This document shows positions 1-13,100 of a stretch of DNA of 64,000 nt, piece after piece (the stretch's first letter is position 1; the number at the start of each line of letters is the position of its first letter). The notes beneath the pieces were generated by a model. That model was not told where the DNA came from and did no database searches. It saw nothing but the letters and a program-made list of their open reading frames with translations. Both the position numbers and the translations under genes were made by a program. Location of the stretch: the NCBI GenBank assembly GCA_904063045.1, contig CAJFCJ010000002.1:3095891-3159890 (forward strand). The letters run 5' to 3'. The DNA is from Dimorphilus gyrociliatus (Eukaryota > Annelida > Polychaeta > Dinophilidae).

Positions 1-624
1 CATCTAAACGTTCTAAATTAGTTAATCTGTTGAATGTATTTGGCAAATTTCTCAGACGGTTTTCCCTAGTTGAAGATAAAAAACGAATTAAAAAATTTTA
101 AAGGAATTAAAAATTTAATTCTTTTACCTTAATTCCAAAACCAGTAGGTTTGTTAGTCTTCCCAATTGGCCAGGTACAAAATCCAATAAACAATCGTTCA
201 AGTGCAAACTAGTTAGTGAAAGGCATTGACAAACGCCATCAGGCACACGACCTAAGGGATTAACGCTTAGATCTAACGTTGAGAGCCGTTTACAGCTCTT
301 TATTGCGTCAGGAACGTATGACAAAGAATTTTTCGATACATCGAGTTGCTCGAGACAAATTAAACTTCCAATGGCTGGTGGAAGGAGTTTGAGCTCGTTA
401 TCAGAAACCGATAAGATTCTCAGACCAGTACAACAAAAAAGTTCTCTGGGTAGATCCGAAATGCAATTAGCATCCAAAAGTAGTTCTTCAAGCGTCCTCT
501 CTCGAACGAACACGTTGTTGGGAACTTGATCCAAAGATCCATGTCGATAATCTAGTAGTCGAACATCGTCTTCGAATTTTTTTCCTCTTATGCAAGCGCA
601 CAAAGCTTTCTTTGTCGATAACAT
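1..624 (-). CDS. LAP-family leucine-rich repeat protein (Erbin/LRRC7/Scribble type), 5' part only
   Basis: The N-terminus of a LAP protein, a basolateral-polarity scaffold with N-terminal leucine-rich repeats and, in full-length members, C-terminal PDZ domains. Exon 1 is 624-128. The intron is 127-66 (62 bp). Exon 2 is 65-1 and continues past the left edge. The splice restores the LRR reading LELREN-RLRNLP. The opening resembles Erbin/Densin: a short basic/Cys-rich start, then LDYRHGSLDQVP, TLEELLLDAN and LDVSKNSL. About seven LRRs of roughly 23 residues are visible. The start at 624 fits family N-termini. A splice acceptor (CAG, 632-630) sits just upstream, so an untranslated exon or a trans-spliced leader is likely. 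Erbin/LRRC7 is favoured over Scribble by the start, but the PDZ end that would decide lies outside the window. Confidence 0.85.
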
Positions 625-3081
625 TTTATCTGAAATGAAATAATAACAAAAATGAACTTAGCATTTTTGATTCTAATAGAGGACACTATTGTTCTTTCAA
701 AAAAAAAGTACGACATAATTGATAGTTACCATACCTTCTGACTAATCGTTAATAACTATACTGAATAAAAAGTTAGCTACCACTATTCCATACAGGTGAA
801 TTCTTTTTATAATAGAACAAGATTGGATATCTTTCATCCAATCCCTCACAACCCCTCCCCCGTAAGTGAACTATTTGAACAAAGTTAAATCACAAGGACT
901 TAAAGCATGGATTTTAGTAGCCATGGGTAAAATAAATAAACCATTTTATTGATTTACTTTGAAACAACACAATTTGTTATTAAAGCGAGTTAAAGCTTTT
1001 CCTTTGAACGGAACGAAATTTTTCTCGTTAGATTTATACTCTATATATTAAAAATTTTTCAACAAACCAATAGTAGATTGCATATTTTCCCTCTTTTTTT
1101 TATATATATGTTTACTGCAAATAGTAAGTATGATATTGTTAGAACTTGTATATGAACACGAAAGAATAGGTTTTTCTTTTTTATTTCAAGATAAATTGAT
1201 ATCGTATCCTATAATCGAAAATCAATTGACAAAACTACCTTTTTATGCAAAGTAAAAGAGAAAAAAATGACTAAAAAAGTACTGTATATTATTAAAGCAA
1301 GTTTTAAAACATATAGTATATTATATCGTACGATATGTAGACAAGAGTAATTTTTAATTATGTCAATATTAAAGATTTTTCTTTATTTAACAAGGAGGAA
1401 AGTACAAACATTTCCCATATATTTTTTGGCACGCAAACCTACTTCGTTACTAACCATTTTTCTTGATTTAATTATATTCATAAAAAAATACCACAAAGGT
1501 TTGAGAGAAGACTATTATATAAAAAAAACCTCTTCAATTGAGTTATTCAGATTCAAAATTAGTTCTTGAATAAGAAACTGGACTACTCAAGTCTGCTAGA
1601 TATTTGAATTTAGAGACAAAGTTAAATTAGTAATTGAAAGATATCTGCAACAATTCAGTTCAAGTGTTAAGTACTTAATTTGCATGAGAAAACTAGGAAA
1701 GCCCTTTGATCTTTGTTTATTGTCCGCCTGTCACTACGCCTATTCAACATGACCATGAGAAGTTTGCGATCGCCACTTTTCGGTTAAGGGTGAACGTTTT
1801 GAAACCAATCCTCTAATATTTAGTTAACTAAGCTAGGTTATCTATTTCAATGAGTTACTTATGTTCACAAATTTTCCAACTCTTTTGAGCGCGGGAAGTG
1901 GTCTCTTCATAAACAAGAAAAATAGGCTGGAAATACTCACCGATATAAACTATAATTTATCCAATAGTAAAATAAAGTTACTGTTACATTATTACGTAAC
2001 GGATTTAACGTATAATTTTGACATGATTACTGGGAATCAACGCCGTTGTTTACAAATGTCCGCCATTTTAAAAGACGCGTTTCGAACCGGTACGCAACCG
2101 GTTCAGCCGACTTGAACCGATTAATTTTAAAAGCAAATAAGCTATTGGTTCAAAGCGACAATTATGCAAATCTAATAGGATTATGAATAATTATGTTTTA
2201 AAGATGTTTAATTGAATGAGTAACTGGGAAAATTGATGTAATATCGATAAAAAACAACTTTGTGACACCTTTTTTGTATTATTTGTAATGGCCGTTTATC
2301 TTAGCGTGAAACCTTAATTGTTTTTCAGACCATGTTTAGTAAAAAGTAAATTTATTATATAATCACGCAGCAAGTACTAGAAACGCGAACAAATAAAATC
2401 TGCTAAAGGCTACTTTTGGATGAGTCTTATATTGATTCCATCAACTTGCAATTATCCGATTATCAATAGATCTGATCAATACTTTTATCGGTCATAAACG
2501 CCGAGTAAAATCCGAATAGAAGACAATTACATTACCCCATTAAAGTCCCAATCCAATAAAATTTTTAATACCTATTGTTGTATATTACAAAGAGATGAAA
2601 TTCAATTAGAGATATACAGAATAAGTTCAAATAGAAAAGTTAGAAAAAGAATTCACTTAAAATTAAGAAAGTATTTAATCATTTCCCTTATGTAAATAAA
2701 TCTTCAATCACTTAACACGTTGTTCTTCTGCATTATTTAAAATATAACTAGATTACTCCTACTGTTCAATTCCAAACTAGAGTTATTTAAATATAAATCA
2801 AAATTCTCACATCTCTAATAAGGGTAGCCTTCTACAAAACCAAAAAAGAGACAAACTTCAATGTTAAACTCCTCTTCACCGCATATTCTTAAATAAAGAA
2901 AATCTGTCACTGGATGATACTGTGATTTCACAAACATAAAAGCCTAAATTGAACAATTGTTTCTCTTTCTACTAACAATTTATTAACATCGTATAACAAT
3001 AAAAAAATACAAGAAAGCATTCAGTAAATGTATATTTTTACAAAGGATGAACAGCTTTTCAAAATTAGCGAATCCCTTTCA
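625..3081. other. Intergenic/5' region of LAP gene; no supported coding gene
   Basis: AT-rich DNA. Small open frames at 1360-1569 (+) and 1861-2115 (+) show no family signal and no coding bias. A GC-richer patch at about 2050-2120 holds a YY1-like GCCATTTT and the Grainyhead-like palindrome pair described separately. This patch may be the promoter of the LAP gene, if that gene has a 5' UTR intron ending at 630. Confidence 0.5.
2084..2104. promoter_or_regulatory. Paired Grainyhead/CP2-like sites in inverted repeat
   Basis: GAACCGGT, then 5 bp, then ACCGGTTC: a perfect 8-bp inverted repeat. A further half-site, GAACCGAT, lies at about 2114. AACCGGTT is the known Grainyhead/TFCP2 consensus. The site is about 1.5 kb upstream of the LAP start codon. 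Its function is inferred. Confidence 0.45.
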
Positions 3082-3461
3082 TCATGTCTCTGATCTTTCA
3101 ATTCCACTATTTACGACATTAAGAGCGATCGGAATTTCTGCAGCAGTCTTGCACAAAGTCATTGAAGCTCTAAAACGTTCTTCATCTTTTTTTTTTATTT
3201 TCAAAGAAATATTCTTTTGAAAAGAGCTATCAAATTTTATAACTTCATAACGCATAGCTTCACCGGTCACACCGTATAAAGTTCTTATTGAATTCCTTAA
3301 AACTAATTCAAATTCGGCTTTAGCCATTTGTATAGGTTCATCCGTGTCAAATTTCCTGTAATATCAGTCAATAAAGTAATACTCTAAAATAAATGCGCAT
3401 TTTATACTAACACATTAACTTCCAATATCACCATATTATCGCTAGGAATTTCTTTAGACAT
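3082..3461 (-). CDS. RPP14: RPP14-like subunit of RNase P/MRP
   Basis: A small RNA-binding protein of the Rpp14/Pop5 fold, part of nuclear RNase P, which removes tRNA 5' leaders. Two exons: 3461-3412 and 3355-3082, with a 56-bp intron (3411-3356, GTTAGT..ACAG). The joined protein is 107 residues. Visible family features are the opening strand MVILEVNVKF, the helix around FELVLRNSIRTLYGVTGEA, and the strand/helix around EERFRASMTL. Human RPP14 is about 124 residues, so the length is close. Pop5 is the alternative family member but is longer and has a different N-terminus. The gene is head to head with TRRAP, with 729 bp between the start codons. In vertebrates RPP14 shares a transcript with HTD2; no such frame is visible downstream here. 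Confidence 0.75.
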
Positions 3462-3932
3462 TATATTGTTCTATTCTAAAAGTAAAATTTTATCAATATA
3501 GTTATATAACATTGAATTTTTTTATATTTGAATATTAATATTTACTACAATCTATGACAATGATTAATTTCTTTTGCAGAAGTAGAGAGCAAGGTGTGTC
3601 TACCAGTTTTCGCAAGAGCGGGAAAAAGATCAACGAATACAATGAAACATTTAGCTTAAACTTGGTAATCAACTTTAGAATTACAGTAAGAGCTTAGTTT
3701 GTATGCTATATTTTCTAGCAATAAACATGTTAAGACTTCTTTTAGTGGCTACTAAAATTTTGCGCGTAATCTTGTTGGTCCAAAGTACGAAGAATTATTA
3801 CTTCCTAAATGTTATATCTTTTATATAGCATGATCAATTTTGTGTAAAATTTTATTGAGCGTAAATGCTTGATAGTATAAGTTTGTTCTATATCTTTTTT
3901 TAAAGTATAAGTTTAAAATGTTTACAGCTCGC

Positions 3933-3946
3933 AGCGCCACCAGGTG
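3933..3946 (+). promoter_or_regulatory. CTCF-like site
   Basis: AGCGCCACCAGGTG. This matches the CTCF core GCGCCMYC and extends into CAGG. It lies between the divergent RPP14 and TRRAP genes. Assigned by motif match only. Confidence 0.4.
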
Positions 3947-4099
3947 TACAGATGGTTTTATAATATTTTTGTTGTTTTAAGACACTTTTCGTCATAAAAG
4001 ATACTAAACAGTGCCTGCCAAAAAATATATTTTTTAAATCTTTAACATTATTTTAATTTATATTACAGGAATATGAAGAGTTTGTTATTTCTATTTTCG

Positions 4100-4109
4100 G
4101 CGCATGCGC
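4100..4109. promoter_or_regulatory. NRF1-type palindrome GCGCATGCGC
   Basis: Exact NRF1 core, 81 bp upstream of the TRRAP start codon, in an otherwise AT-rich stretch. It is probably the proximal promoter element of TRRAP. The same 10-mer recurs at 44164 and 47465. Confidence 0.6.
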
Positions 4110-4190
4110 AAAGGTACGATTTGTAGAGAGCGCTAGTAGTTGTCAACACAATATCGCTCATTCGGCGGAAAAAAAGGGATTTCTTTGAAA

Positions 4191-7100
4191 ATGGCAGCCC
4201 ATTTGGCTCAAACGAGCGATGCCTGCCGTCAATATCTTCTGCTCGTTGGAGATTCCAGCGTTCAAGGTAATAAATACAAAATTAAACATTATAGGTAATA
4301 ATCATGGACTTGTGCCGATCAAATAGTTGAGAAAAGGGCTAAAGCTGCCTCGGAACTCGCGGATCACATAGAACAAGTCGCTTCATACACTAGCTTTTCA
4401 GTTTTGATCAATGATTTCTTAAGAGTTTTTACAAGTATCATGAAAGAAATAGAGCCAAATTTCATAAGCGAAAATCCTTATCAGGTTGTTTTCTCTCTTT
4501 ATTTTCTCTTATAAAGTATCCAAATGTAACTAAATTTATATATCAGTTGTTGAGGAAACATATGCTGGAGTGCATTCACAGGATACCTGCGAATGAAATT
4601 GTCAGACCTCTTGTTAAAAATATTTTAAATAGCATGTTTCAATTGATCGACGTAAGTAAAGCTATCTTTTTACTGTTGTTACTGAATTTTAATGAAGCAA
4701 CTGTTTTTATGCCAATGTATTCAGATTGACAATGAGGAAAATGTTCTAATTTGTTTAAGAATAATAATAGAAATGCACAAACAATATAGACCTCAAATTT
4801 CTCAAGAGGTTAGTTGAAATAATTTATAAGCCCTGGAAAGAAATATATTGTTCTTAATGTCTAGATTCATCGATTTCTCATTTTGGTGAAGAGAATTTAC
4901 GAAGACGTTCAAAAACCTATAAACTTAGGCAAAATATTTGAACCCCAAACGAGCTTGCGAATAAAGGATATAGCAGATGTTGATATTCCAACTCTATTAA
5001 ACGAAACTTATACAAGTGTAACCGTCCATTACGAAAAGCGAGACGGTACTGGAACTGCAACGGTAAATAAATCTATTAGCATGCATAGGAGCTCACGTTA
5101 TAGTTATTACTTAATACATAGAGTGTCGTACTTCCAAGAGCAACGATGTCATTAAAAGTTATGGCTGAACTACCGATTATTGTGGTTTTGATGTACCAGT
5201 TGTACAAACAAAATGTTCTTAATGAAGTCTCAGATTTTATTCCATTAATAATGAAAACTATTTTATTACAACCAACACCAGCGCAAAGGTATACAAAGCT
5301 CTATCCTTCTGTTAATTTATTTAACAACTCTCTTTGCTCTTTAGGTCCAATGCAAATTTTAACAAAGAAATATTTTGTGATTTTGTTGCTGCTCAGATAA
5401 AGACTCTTTCTTTTATTGCTTTTATTATACGATTTTATCAAGAAATTATTAATCAACACCACGAACCTTTAATGAAAGGCATGATAATACTCTTTCAAAC
5501 TTGCCCACCCGAAGTGGCTCATTTGCGTAAAGAACTACTTATAGCTGCTCGACATATCTTAGCAACAGACCTACGAAAGCGTAAGTTCCAGTTAAATTTT
5601 AACCACAAAAGTATAGTAATTTTTTATATAGATTTTGTTCCAATTATTGATAAACTTTTTGATGAAAATCTTCTAATTGGGGCCGGTTGGACTGCTCATG
5701 ATTCACTGAGACCGTTGGCTTATAGTACTCTGGCAGATCTTGTTCATCATGTGAGAAATCAGTTAAAATTCAATGACCTCTGTTTGGCCGTCAATCTCTT
5801 CAGTAAAAATATAATGGACGATACACTTCCATGCTCTATACAAACTATGTCCTGTAAATTGCTTTTGAACTTGGTGGAGTGCATAAGATCAAACAGCGAA
5901 ACTGAAAATAAAGAAGTATGCCTTTGTGATGTTTGTACAATATTATAACATTTAAATTAAATATTTTACAAAACAGGGAAGAGATTTACTTATGAGAATG
6001 CTTGAAGTATTTGTTATCAAATTCAAATCTATTACTGAACTCCAGTTACCTATTCTTCTTGATAAATGGTAATTAATTACTTAAATTAATTATAAATTTT
6101 ATAAAAAGGATCTATTTTAGTAAAACTGATTCTAAGAAAAAAGATACCAAAGAAGCTGTGGTTAAGCCATCATCATCAGATGGGGATAACAATAATGGTA
6201 CATATTACTTTTGAAGAAAGTTGAGTGGCTATTAATTTATATCGTTACAGAAGCTAAGACAGCTGACGAAAAATCTCCGTTGCCAGATTTTAGTAAAGAA
6301 AAAGATGTTGAAAAAGTTATTCCAGGCGTTCCATCCTCTCCTAATTATTTGGTATCCGAATGTCGAGCACTTGTAAAAACTTTAATTTGTGGAGTAAAAA
6401 CTATCACTTGGGGTACAACAACTTGTAGAACGGCTCAACTTGGTTAGTAGAAAAAGGTTAATTTATTAATATTGTCATTTATATTATTTACTATAGACGC
6501 AGCATCTGTCCAAAGTAAAAGACTGACTCCAAAAGAGACACTCGTTTTTGTTCGATTAGTAAAATATGGCTTAAGCGCTCTTGATATTTATACGATAAAC
6601 GTAACACCTACTGGTCTCCATGTTATTAGACCTGCTTCGTAAGTCTTTTTACCAGTTCACCATATGATCTTTTAATTGACAAAATTTCTCTCCAGCCTAC
6701 AAACATGCAGAACAAAAGAAGAAAAAGAAGTTTTGGAGCATTTTGGAGGCGTGGTATGCATTCAAATTTTTATAACTGCTAATTACAAAATGACAGCATT
6801 TTTGTAAATATATTTATATTTTCACAGTTTACTATGATGTATCCGCAAACCTTTAAAGAGATTTTTGTAAATACAATTGAGGTAAATAAAGTCACTTATT
6901 TTAAGATTCGATTGTTACCTATGAAAAATTGTTAAACTTTTTTTCAAATTATAGTTCATGGTTGACAGAATGCAAAGCAATTACTCCATTCAAGTAGTGG
7001 CTAATTCTTTTCTAGCAAATGTTCAAACATCAGCTACGTTTGCAACTATCCTTGTCGATTTCTTATTGACAAGATTACCTGATATGGGCTGTAAGAAATT

Positions 7101-10100
7101 TAATATATTTAGATTCATCATAACTTTAATTATATTTTATTACCAACAGCGAATTCGGATAGATCAGCACTTTATTTGAAATTGTTTAAACTTGTATTTG
7201 GATCTGTATCTCTTTTTTCTCAAGAAAATGAACCAATGTTAAAAGTATATACAGTCACTAAACTGAAATTTATATAAATAATTTATCGAATTTATTTTTC
7301 TAGCCTCATTTACATTCCATTGTAAATCAATCTATGGAATTAGCCATGACTGGAAAAGATCCATATAATTACTTCTTACTTTTGAGAGCTCTCTTTCGAT
7401 CTATAGGAGGAGGCAGCCACGATCATCTTTATCAAGAGTTCCTACCCCTTCTTCCAAACTTGTTGCAGGGATTAAATGGTTTACAGTCTGGACCACATAA
7501 ACAACACATGAAAGACCTCTTTGTCGAATTATGTCTCACCGTTCCAGTTAGATTATCTTCTTTATTGCCTTATTTACCAATGCTAATGGATCCACTGGTT
7601 TCTGCCTTAAATGGAAGTCCAACTCTCGTGAGTCAAGGATTAAGGACATTAGAGTTATGCGTTGACAACTTGCAACCTGATTTCTTGTATGAGCATATTC
7701 AACCAGTTAGAGCAGAGCTTATGCAAGCCCTTTGGACTACTCTTAGAAATCCGTCAGATCAAATCGCTCATATTGCCTTTAGAGTTCTTGGAAAATTTGG
7801 AGGTGCCAACAGGAAAATGTTAAGTGAACCTCAAAAATTAAACTACTTAGATAGATCATGTGGTGCACCAACTATGAGTATTTTACTCGAAGATTTAAAA
7901 TCTCCAATAAGTCTGCCAGTGGAAATGATAATCGACACTGCGTACAATTCATTAAAACATTCAAGTACAGATGAATACATCAAGTCTGAGGCTTTGGATG
8001 TCATTAAATGTTATTTAATAGCTTCCACGAATTTGGACGATGATGTTCCTACTGTTACAAAAATACTTGAACATCAGAGTTTTAAAATTGGACCAATCAT
8101 AAGTCTTTCTTCTAGTACCTTGTATAAAACAACCGACCCATCTATTAGAAAGACTCACGAGAAAGCTCTGTTGTCATTATTTATTGCCTCATCAGTTAAA
8201 TCTCTAGAAAACAATGTCTTACCATTTCTACATGGAATTATTAGACAATATGTAATGATTGCATGTTGTCATCAAAGCGGACCTTTTCCCTTAATGAATG
8301 ATAAATTGAGCAAATTGAACGGTTTAGATCCACACATACTTGTAGATTCAATTTGCTCAGTTTTAGGCCATGAAGACTCCGAATTAGAGGAAGCTGGAAT
8401 AGTCGGCCTTAAGTTAATTGTGAAAACAGCAACAGTCGTTATGACTGATATAGAAAGAGCATGTCAACTACCATTCTTCGAATATTTGTGTGAAAAAATA
8501 ACTGAACTATGCTATGAAAGAGCCTGGTATTCTAAGATGGGTGGTTGCATTGGAATTAAATTTGCCATAGTTAATTTTTCTCTTAACTGGGTCCTTGAAC
8601 ATCAATATCAACTCTTAAAAGCACTCTTGTTTGTTTTGATGGACTTAACTGGTGAAGTCTCCAGTGGTGCTGTTGATCAAGCCAAAGAGAATATAAAGTT
8701 GCTCCTGAAACATTGTGCCCAAAAGATTAGCTCCGATAAAGAAAGCCTTCTTGATTTACAAAAGAAATCAACATCGGATGTCACACATGAGTTAATGAGA
8801 CAAGTAACTTCTCCGAACACACTAGTAAGAGAGCAGTCAGTTGAATCCTTAAAATATGTCGCAGAAATTATGGATGTTCCACTTTCTGAGCTAATTATGC
8901 CTCATAAAGATGTATTACAGGATATGCTACCTCCTAAAAAACATCTACTAAGACATCAACCAATTAATGCTCAGATAGGCATAATGGAAGGGAATACGTT
9001 TTGTGCAGCTTTGGATGAAAGATTTTCATTAACAGTAAACACAATTGTAGAGCATAAAATTTATTTTGACGAATTATTAAGTATTTGTGAGACGGAAGAT
9101 GCAATGCTACAAAAATTTCCTTGTTATAAGAGCGCTTCAAGCTTAGCTCCTCTCAGGTGTAGCGCTATGAGAGCGCTAGCCTGTTGTCATCATATAGAGG
9201 AAAAGAGGCAAACTATATTCAAGATATTTTTTATAGGTCTTAAATCAGAAAAGAAAGAAATCCAAGATACTGCTGTTGCTTGTTTACAAAAATTTCTTTC
9301 AAAGTGCCCAATAGAAAATTTGAATGTTGAAAGCAATTTGAACGGGCTTCTTGATGAGATTAACGGAAAAGAGGCATGCGCATTAAAATTTATGAACAAT
9401 TTAAAATCTCTTGCCAAAATAATTCCTGAAGTGTTCAAGGAGAATCATGTCAATAATTTGTTGGAACAATTTGTAACCTGGATGGAAACAGCTCCATCAA
9501 AGCAAAATCAAAAAGCCGAAGGATTTATTAATTGCGATCATGTTCGAATATGCGTTGCTGTCATTGATATACTTCACCTACTTCCTGCAGCTTCATCAAA
9601 GTGTGTTGAGAAATTAGTACATACAGTAATGAAGTGTGAGAAAGAAATTCTTACGGAATGTGCTAGTCCTTTTAGAAAGTCTCTCAGAACTTTTCTTTTA
9701 CGATATCCAAACGAAACTGTTGACTTTTTCCTCAGCGATTCTTTAATAGTGCAAGAAAAATACGTAAGATTCTTTATTAATCTCATAGAGCATCCGGATT
9801 CAATCAAACTGAGGAGCTATTTAGAAGTTCAAGATAAGAAGTTGAAAAATCTATGTAAAAGCGTTTCCCACGGGAGTTCCGAATTAAGCGACACAACTAA
9901 AAACCTATTACAATTTGTTGGGATAAAAATTGTGAGAATTTTGGCTGTTAAAAATGATTCTTGGTTGTCACAACAAGTTGGAGTAGTTAGTGCTCTCCTT
10001 ACTGTTTGGGTGTCAGCCAGTTTTCAGGAAAAGCACCAGCATGTAGACAGTATTGACTATGAGCAATGGGAAGAACCTCAATTATTAGTCGAATGCCTTA

Positions 10101-13100
10101 TACTTTACTTTCAATCTTTTCCGAAAAAGTTAGAACTTCTCTTCCAGACATTAAAATGCTTCGTGCATAGATATGCAACAAGTATGCAGTTTGTCAAAGT
10201 TTTCCTTGCTAAAACTGTCGTTGAAACTTACTCTGTTCAATGGAAAAGAGAAGCGTTTTTCAAATTTGTCGAAATTTTTCACAATCCTGACTGGAATCAA
10301 GATTTAAAAGCCAATATCTTGAAACATGTTTTGTTGCCAAGTTTTGCGCATGCCTTTGAGAAAGGTCAAGATATGCTTATTGAGGCACCAGATTCGAATG
10401 GGGAGGAGGATAGTGAAAACAATATTGTTCACTGCTTCATAGCCAAGATTATTGATCCAGATAAGCCTACAACATGCGATTCGATCAGAATCCTTGTCTT
10501 ACAATTTGCATCTCTTCTTGTTGAGTACGCAAGTCACCACATTCACGACGGAACTTCTTCAAATAAGAAAGATGGAAAAGAAGGTAACAAACTACGAAGA
10601 TTAATGACTTATGCTTGGCCATGTCTTCTCACTAAAACATGCGTTGATCCTTCAACAAGATACCATGGCCATTTACTTTTGTGTCACATTATTGCTAAAT
10701 TTGCTATACACAAAAGAATAGTTTTGCAAGTTTTCCATAGCTTACTAAAATCTTACGGAGTCGAAGCTCGAAACGTTGTTAAGCAAGCATTAAACGTTGT
10801 TGTTCCAACACTACCGAATCGAATGGAAGATTCGAATGTCAGTATGCTTGTCTTTTGGACCAGAAAAATCATTGTTGAAGAGGGACATTGCGCTGCCCAT
10901 CTTACTCATATTCTTCAATTAATAGTTAGACACTTCAAAGTATTTTACACTGTCAGATCTGGTTTGATTATGTATATGAACACTTCTATCCAGCGTCTCG
11001 CTTTTACACCAAGTTCGAATATGGATAATCGCAAATTAGCGGTAGAAGTCTGCGAAGTTTTGATAAAATGGGAAATAATGCGAATAAAGGAAGAAGAAGA
11101 GAGCAAGAATAGTGGTGATGGAATAGTTGATGCTAAAAGAGCAAGGCGGCTCGTCGACAATAAACCTATGGAGAGATATGCTTGCGACAGTGTTGTGAAC
11201 TCATTGATGAAAATAGCTTGTCAAGTCAATGAGGCATCATCCACGGGACAAGCTGGGGAGCTTTTATCGAAAAAATGTGTTCAGCTTATAAAGTTAGTAC
11301 TGCGAAGTGATGTCTGGCCAAACGTTGACTTAAAATTGAGCTGGTTAGATAAACTATTACAATCAGTAGAGGCAAATTCTCCAAATTATGGCAATATTAT
11401 GTGCGGATTGGAGCTTCTCACTATTCTTACTGGTTTTCTTAAAAAGCAAGAACTGTTAGCTAATTTGAGAATAATGCAGAAAGGACTTACTCTTTGTTTA
11501 AGATGTTCCAACACCAGAGTTATTAGAACATTGAATATCTTCCTAACAAAGCTGATGACAATATTTCCTACTGAACATACAGCTTCTACAGTGGCAAGTA
11601 AGCACGAGGAATTAGATCCCATTTATGCTGCAGCCTCTAAAATAGTATATGAGGGATTAAGCAACTATGATAAAGTAGTTGAAAGGTCACAAAATTCATC
11701 TCCTTCTCAATTATTCGGAACCTTGATGATACTGAAAGCAGCCTGTGTCCAAAATCCTGCCTTTATAGATAGGCTACTAAGTATATTTTACAGAGTATTG
11801 CAAAGAATGGCCAAAGAACATCTTACACCTCCAACAAGTGATACTAACACTGCTTCAATAACATGTGAATTGCTGATACTCTCTCTGGACTTGGTAAAGA
11901 ATAGAGTTGGCTGTATGGGCGGTGAAATGAGAAAAAGTTTCATAGGAACCATTCTAACTATGTTAATTGAAAAGAGCACAGATAGTAAAGTTATAAAAGC
12001 AATAACAAAGATGGTTGAAGATTGGGTAAAGTCTAAACAAAATTTGCCAATGATAAATCAGGCTCCATCAGTTAAAGAAAAAGTTTTACTACTCGTGAAA
12101 TTAATGTCAAATATTGAAAAGCGGTTTCCAGAAGAAAAAGAACTTCAGTCTCAATTCTTGGAATTAGTAAAATTTGTCTACTGCGACGAAGATCTTAGAG
12201 GAACTGAAATAACTGTCAAATTAGAAGCTGCTTTTATGTACGGTCTAAGATGCCCCCAACATACTATACGACAGCAATTTATGACTGTGTTTGACTCAAG
12301 TATATCAAGAAGCATAGAAGATAGATTAATGTATATTTTGCAAAGTCAGAGTTGGGAATCAATCGGTACCCATTTTTGGGTTAAACAATGTATTCAACTG
12401 TTACTAGTTCTCACCTCGAAAAACAATAGCTTTACGTCATCGAATTCTCTATATTCAGTACCCTCTATTACTAGCATCTTGTCTCTGGCTGACAAAGGAG
12501 AAATGACCTCCTTCCACACTGAGGAAGAAACACATACAAAGGTAGTTAACTCACTAAAAGAATTACTTAAATAGGACAATAAAAAAGTGTAAACTATTAC
12601 TTTTACTTAAACAGATGGAAACCGATGCAAATGATGAGGAATTCACAATATCTTCAATGATGAAAAAACAGCAGGAATTTTACAACTTGTGCCAAGAAAT
12701 GAAGGTTCAAATTAAAATATCTGACTTGTAATAAGTTACATATATCCTTATATTTTTAGATGAGTCAATTCGCTTCCTCTTTATCCGAATTATGCCACTC
12801 CAACACTAATCTCTCTTATCATTTATGGATTGATCTTTTTCCCCGATTATATAAAGTTCTACCGGAACGCATTCAGACCTTTCTTAATCAAGTCATGTCT
12901 CAATTTCTAATTTCGTAAGTTTATTTAATGTATGCGATTGTTATTTCCAAACTATTTTATTTGTTTTGTAGTCCTCAGCACTTACCTCAAAAAGAAGTTT
13001 ATCCTAGTGCGGCAAATTGTTTTCTTGAAGCCATCTGCAAATGTCTTCCTCACGTCTCATTAAAACCGTCCATTATCAAATATCTCGGAAAATCCCATAA

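Larger units (their letters stand above)
3462..4190. promoter_or_regulatory. Shared divergent promoter region RPP14/TRRAP
   Basis: 729 bp between two divergent start codons. It contains a CTCF-like site at 3933-3946 and an exact NRF1 palindrome at 4100-4109, 81 bp before the TRRAP ATG. I see no convincing coding exon in it. Confidence 0.55.

Noticed and set aside
1861-2115. 84-residue plus-strand frame overlapping the Grainyhead-like palindrome
   Set aside because: No family signal or conserved motif; the GC-rich end looks regulatory.
9190-9807. Minus-strand frames (also 10945-11160, 11386-11622, 11788-11979, 12394-12579) opposite TRRAP
   Set aside because: They are antisense shadows of the large conserved TRRAP exon, with no family signal.
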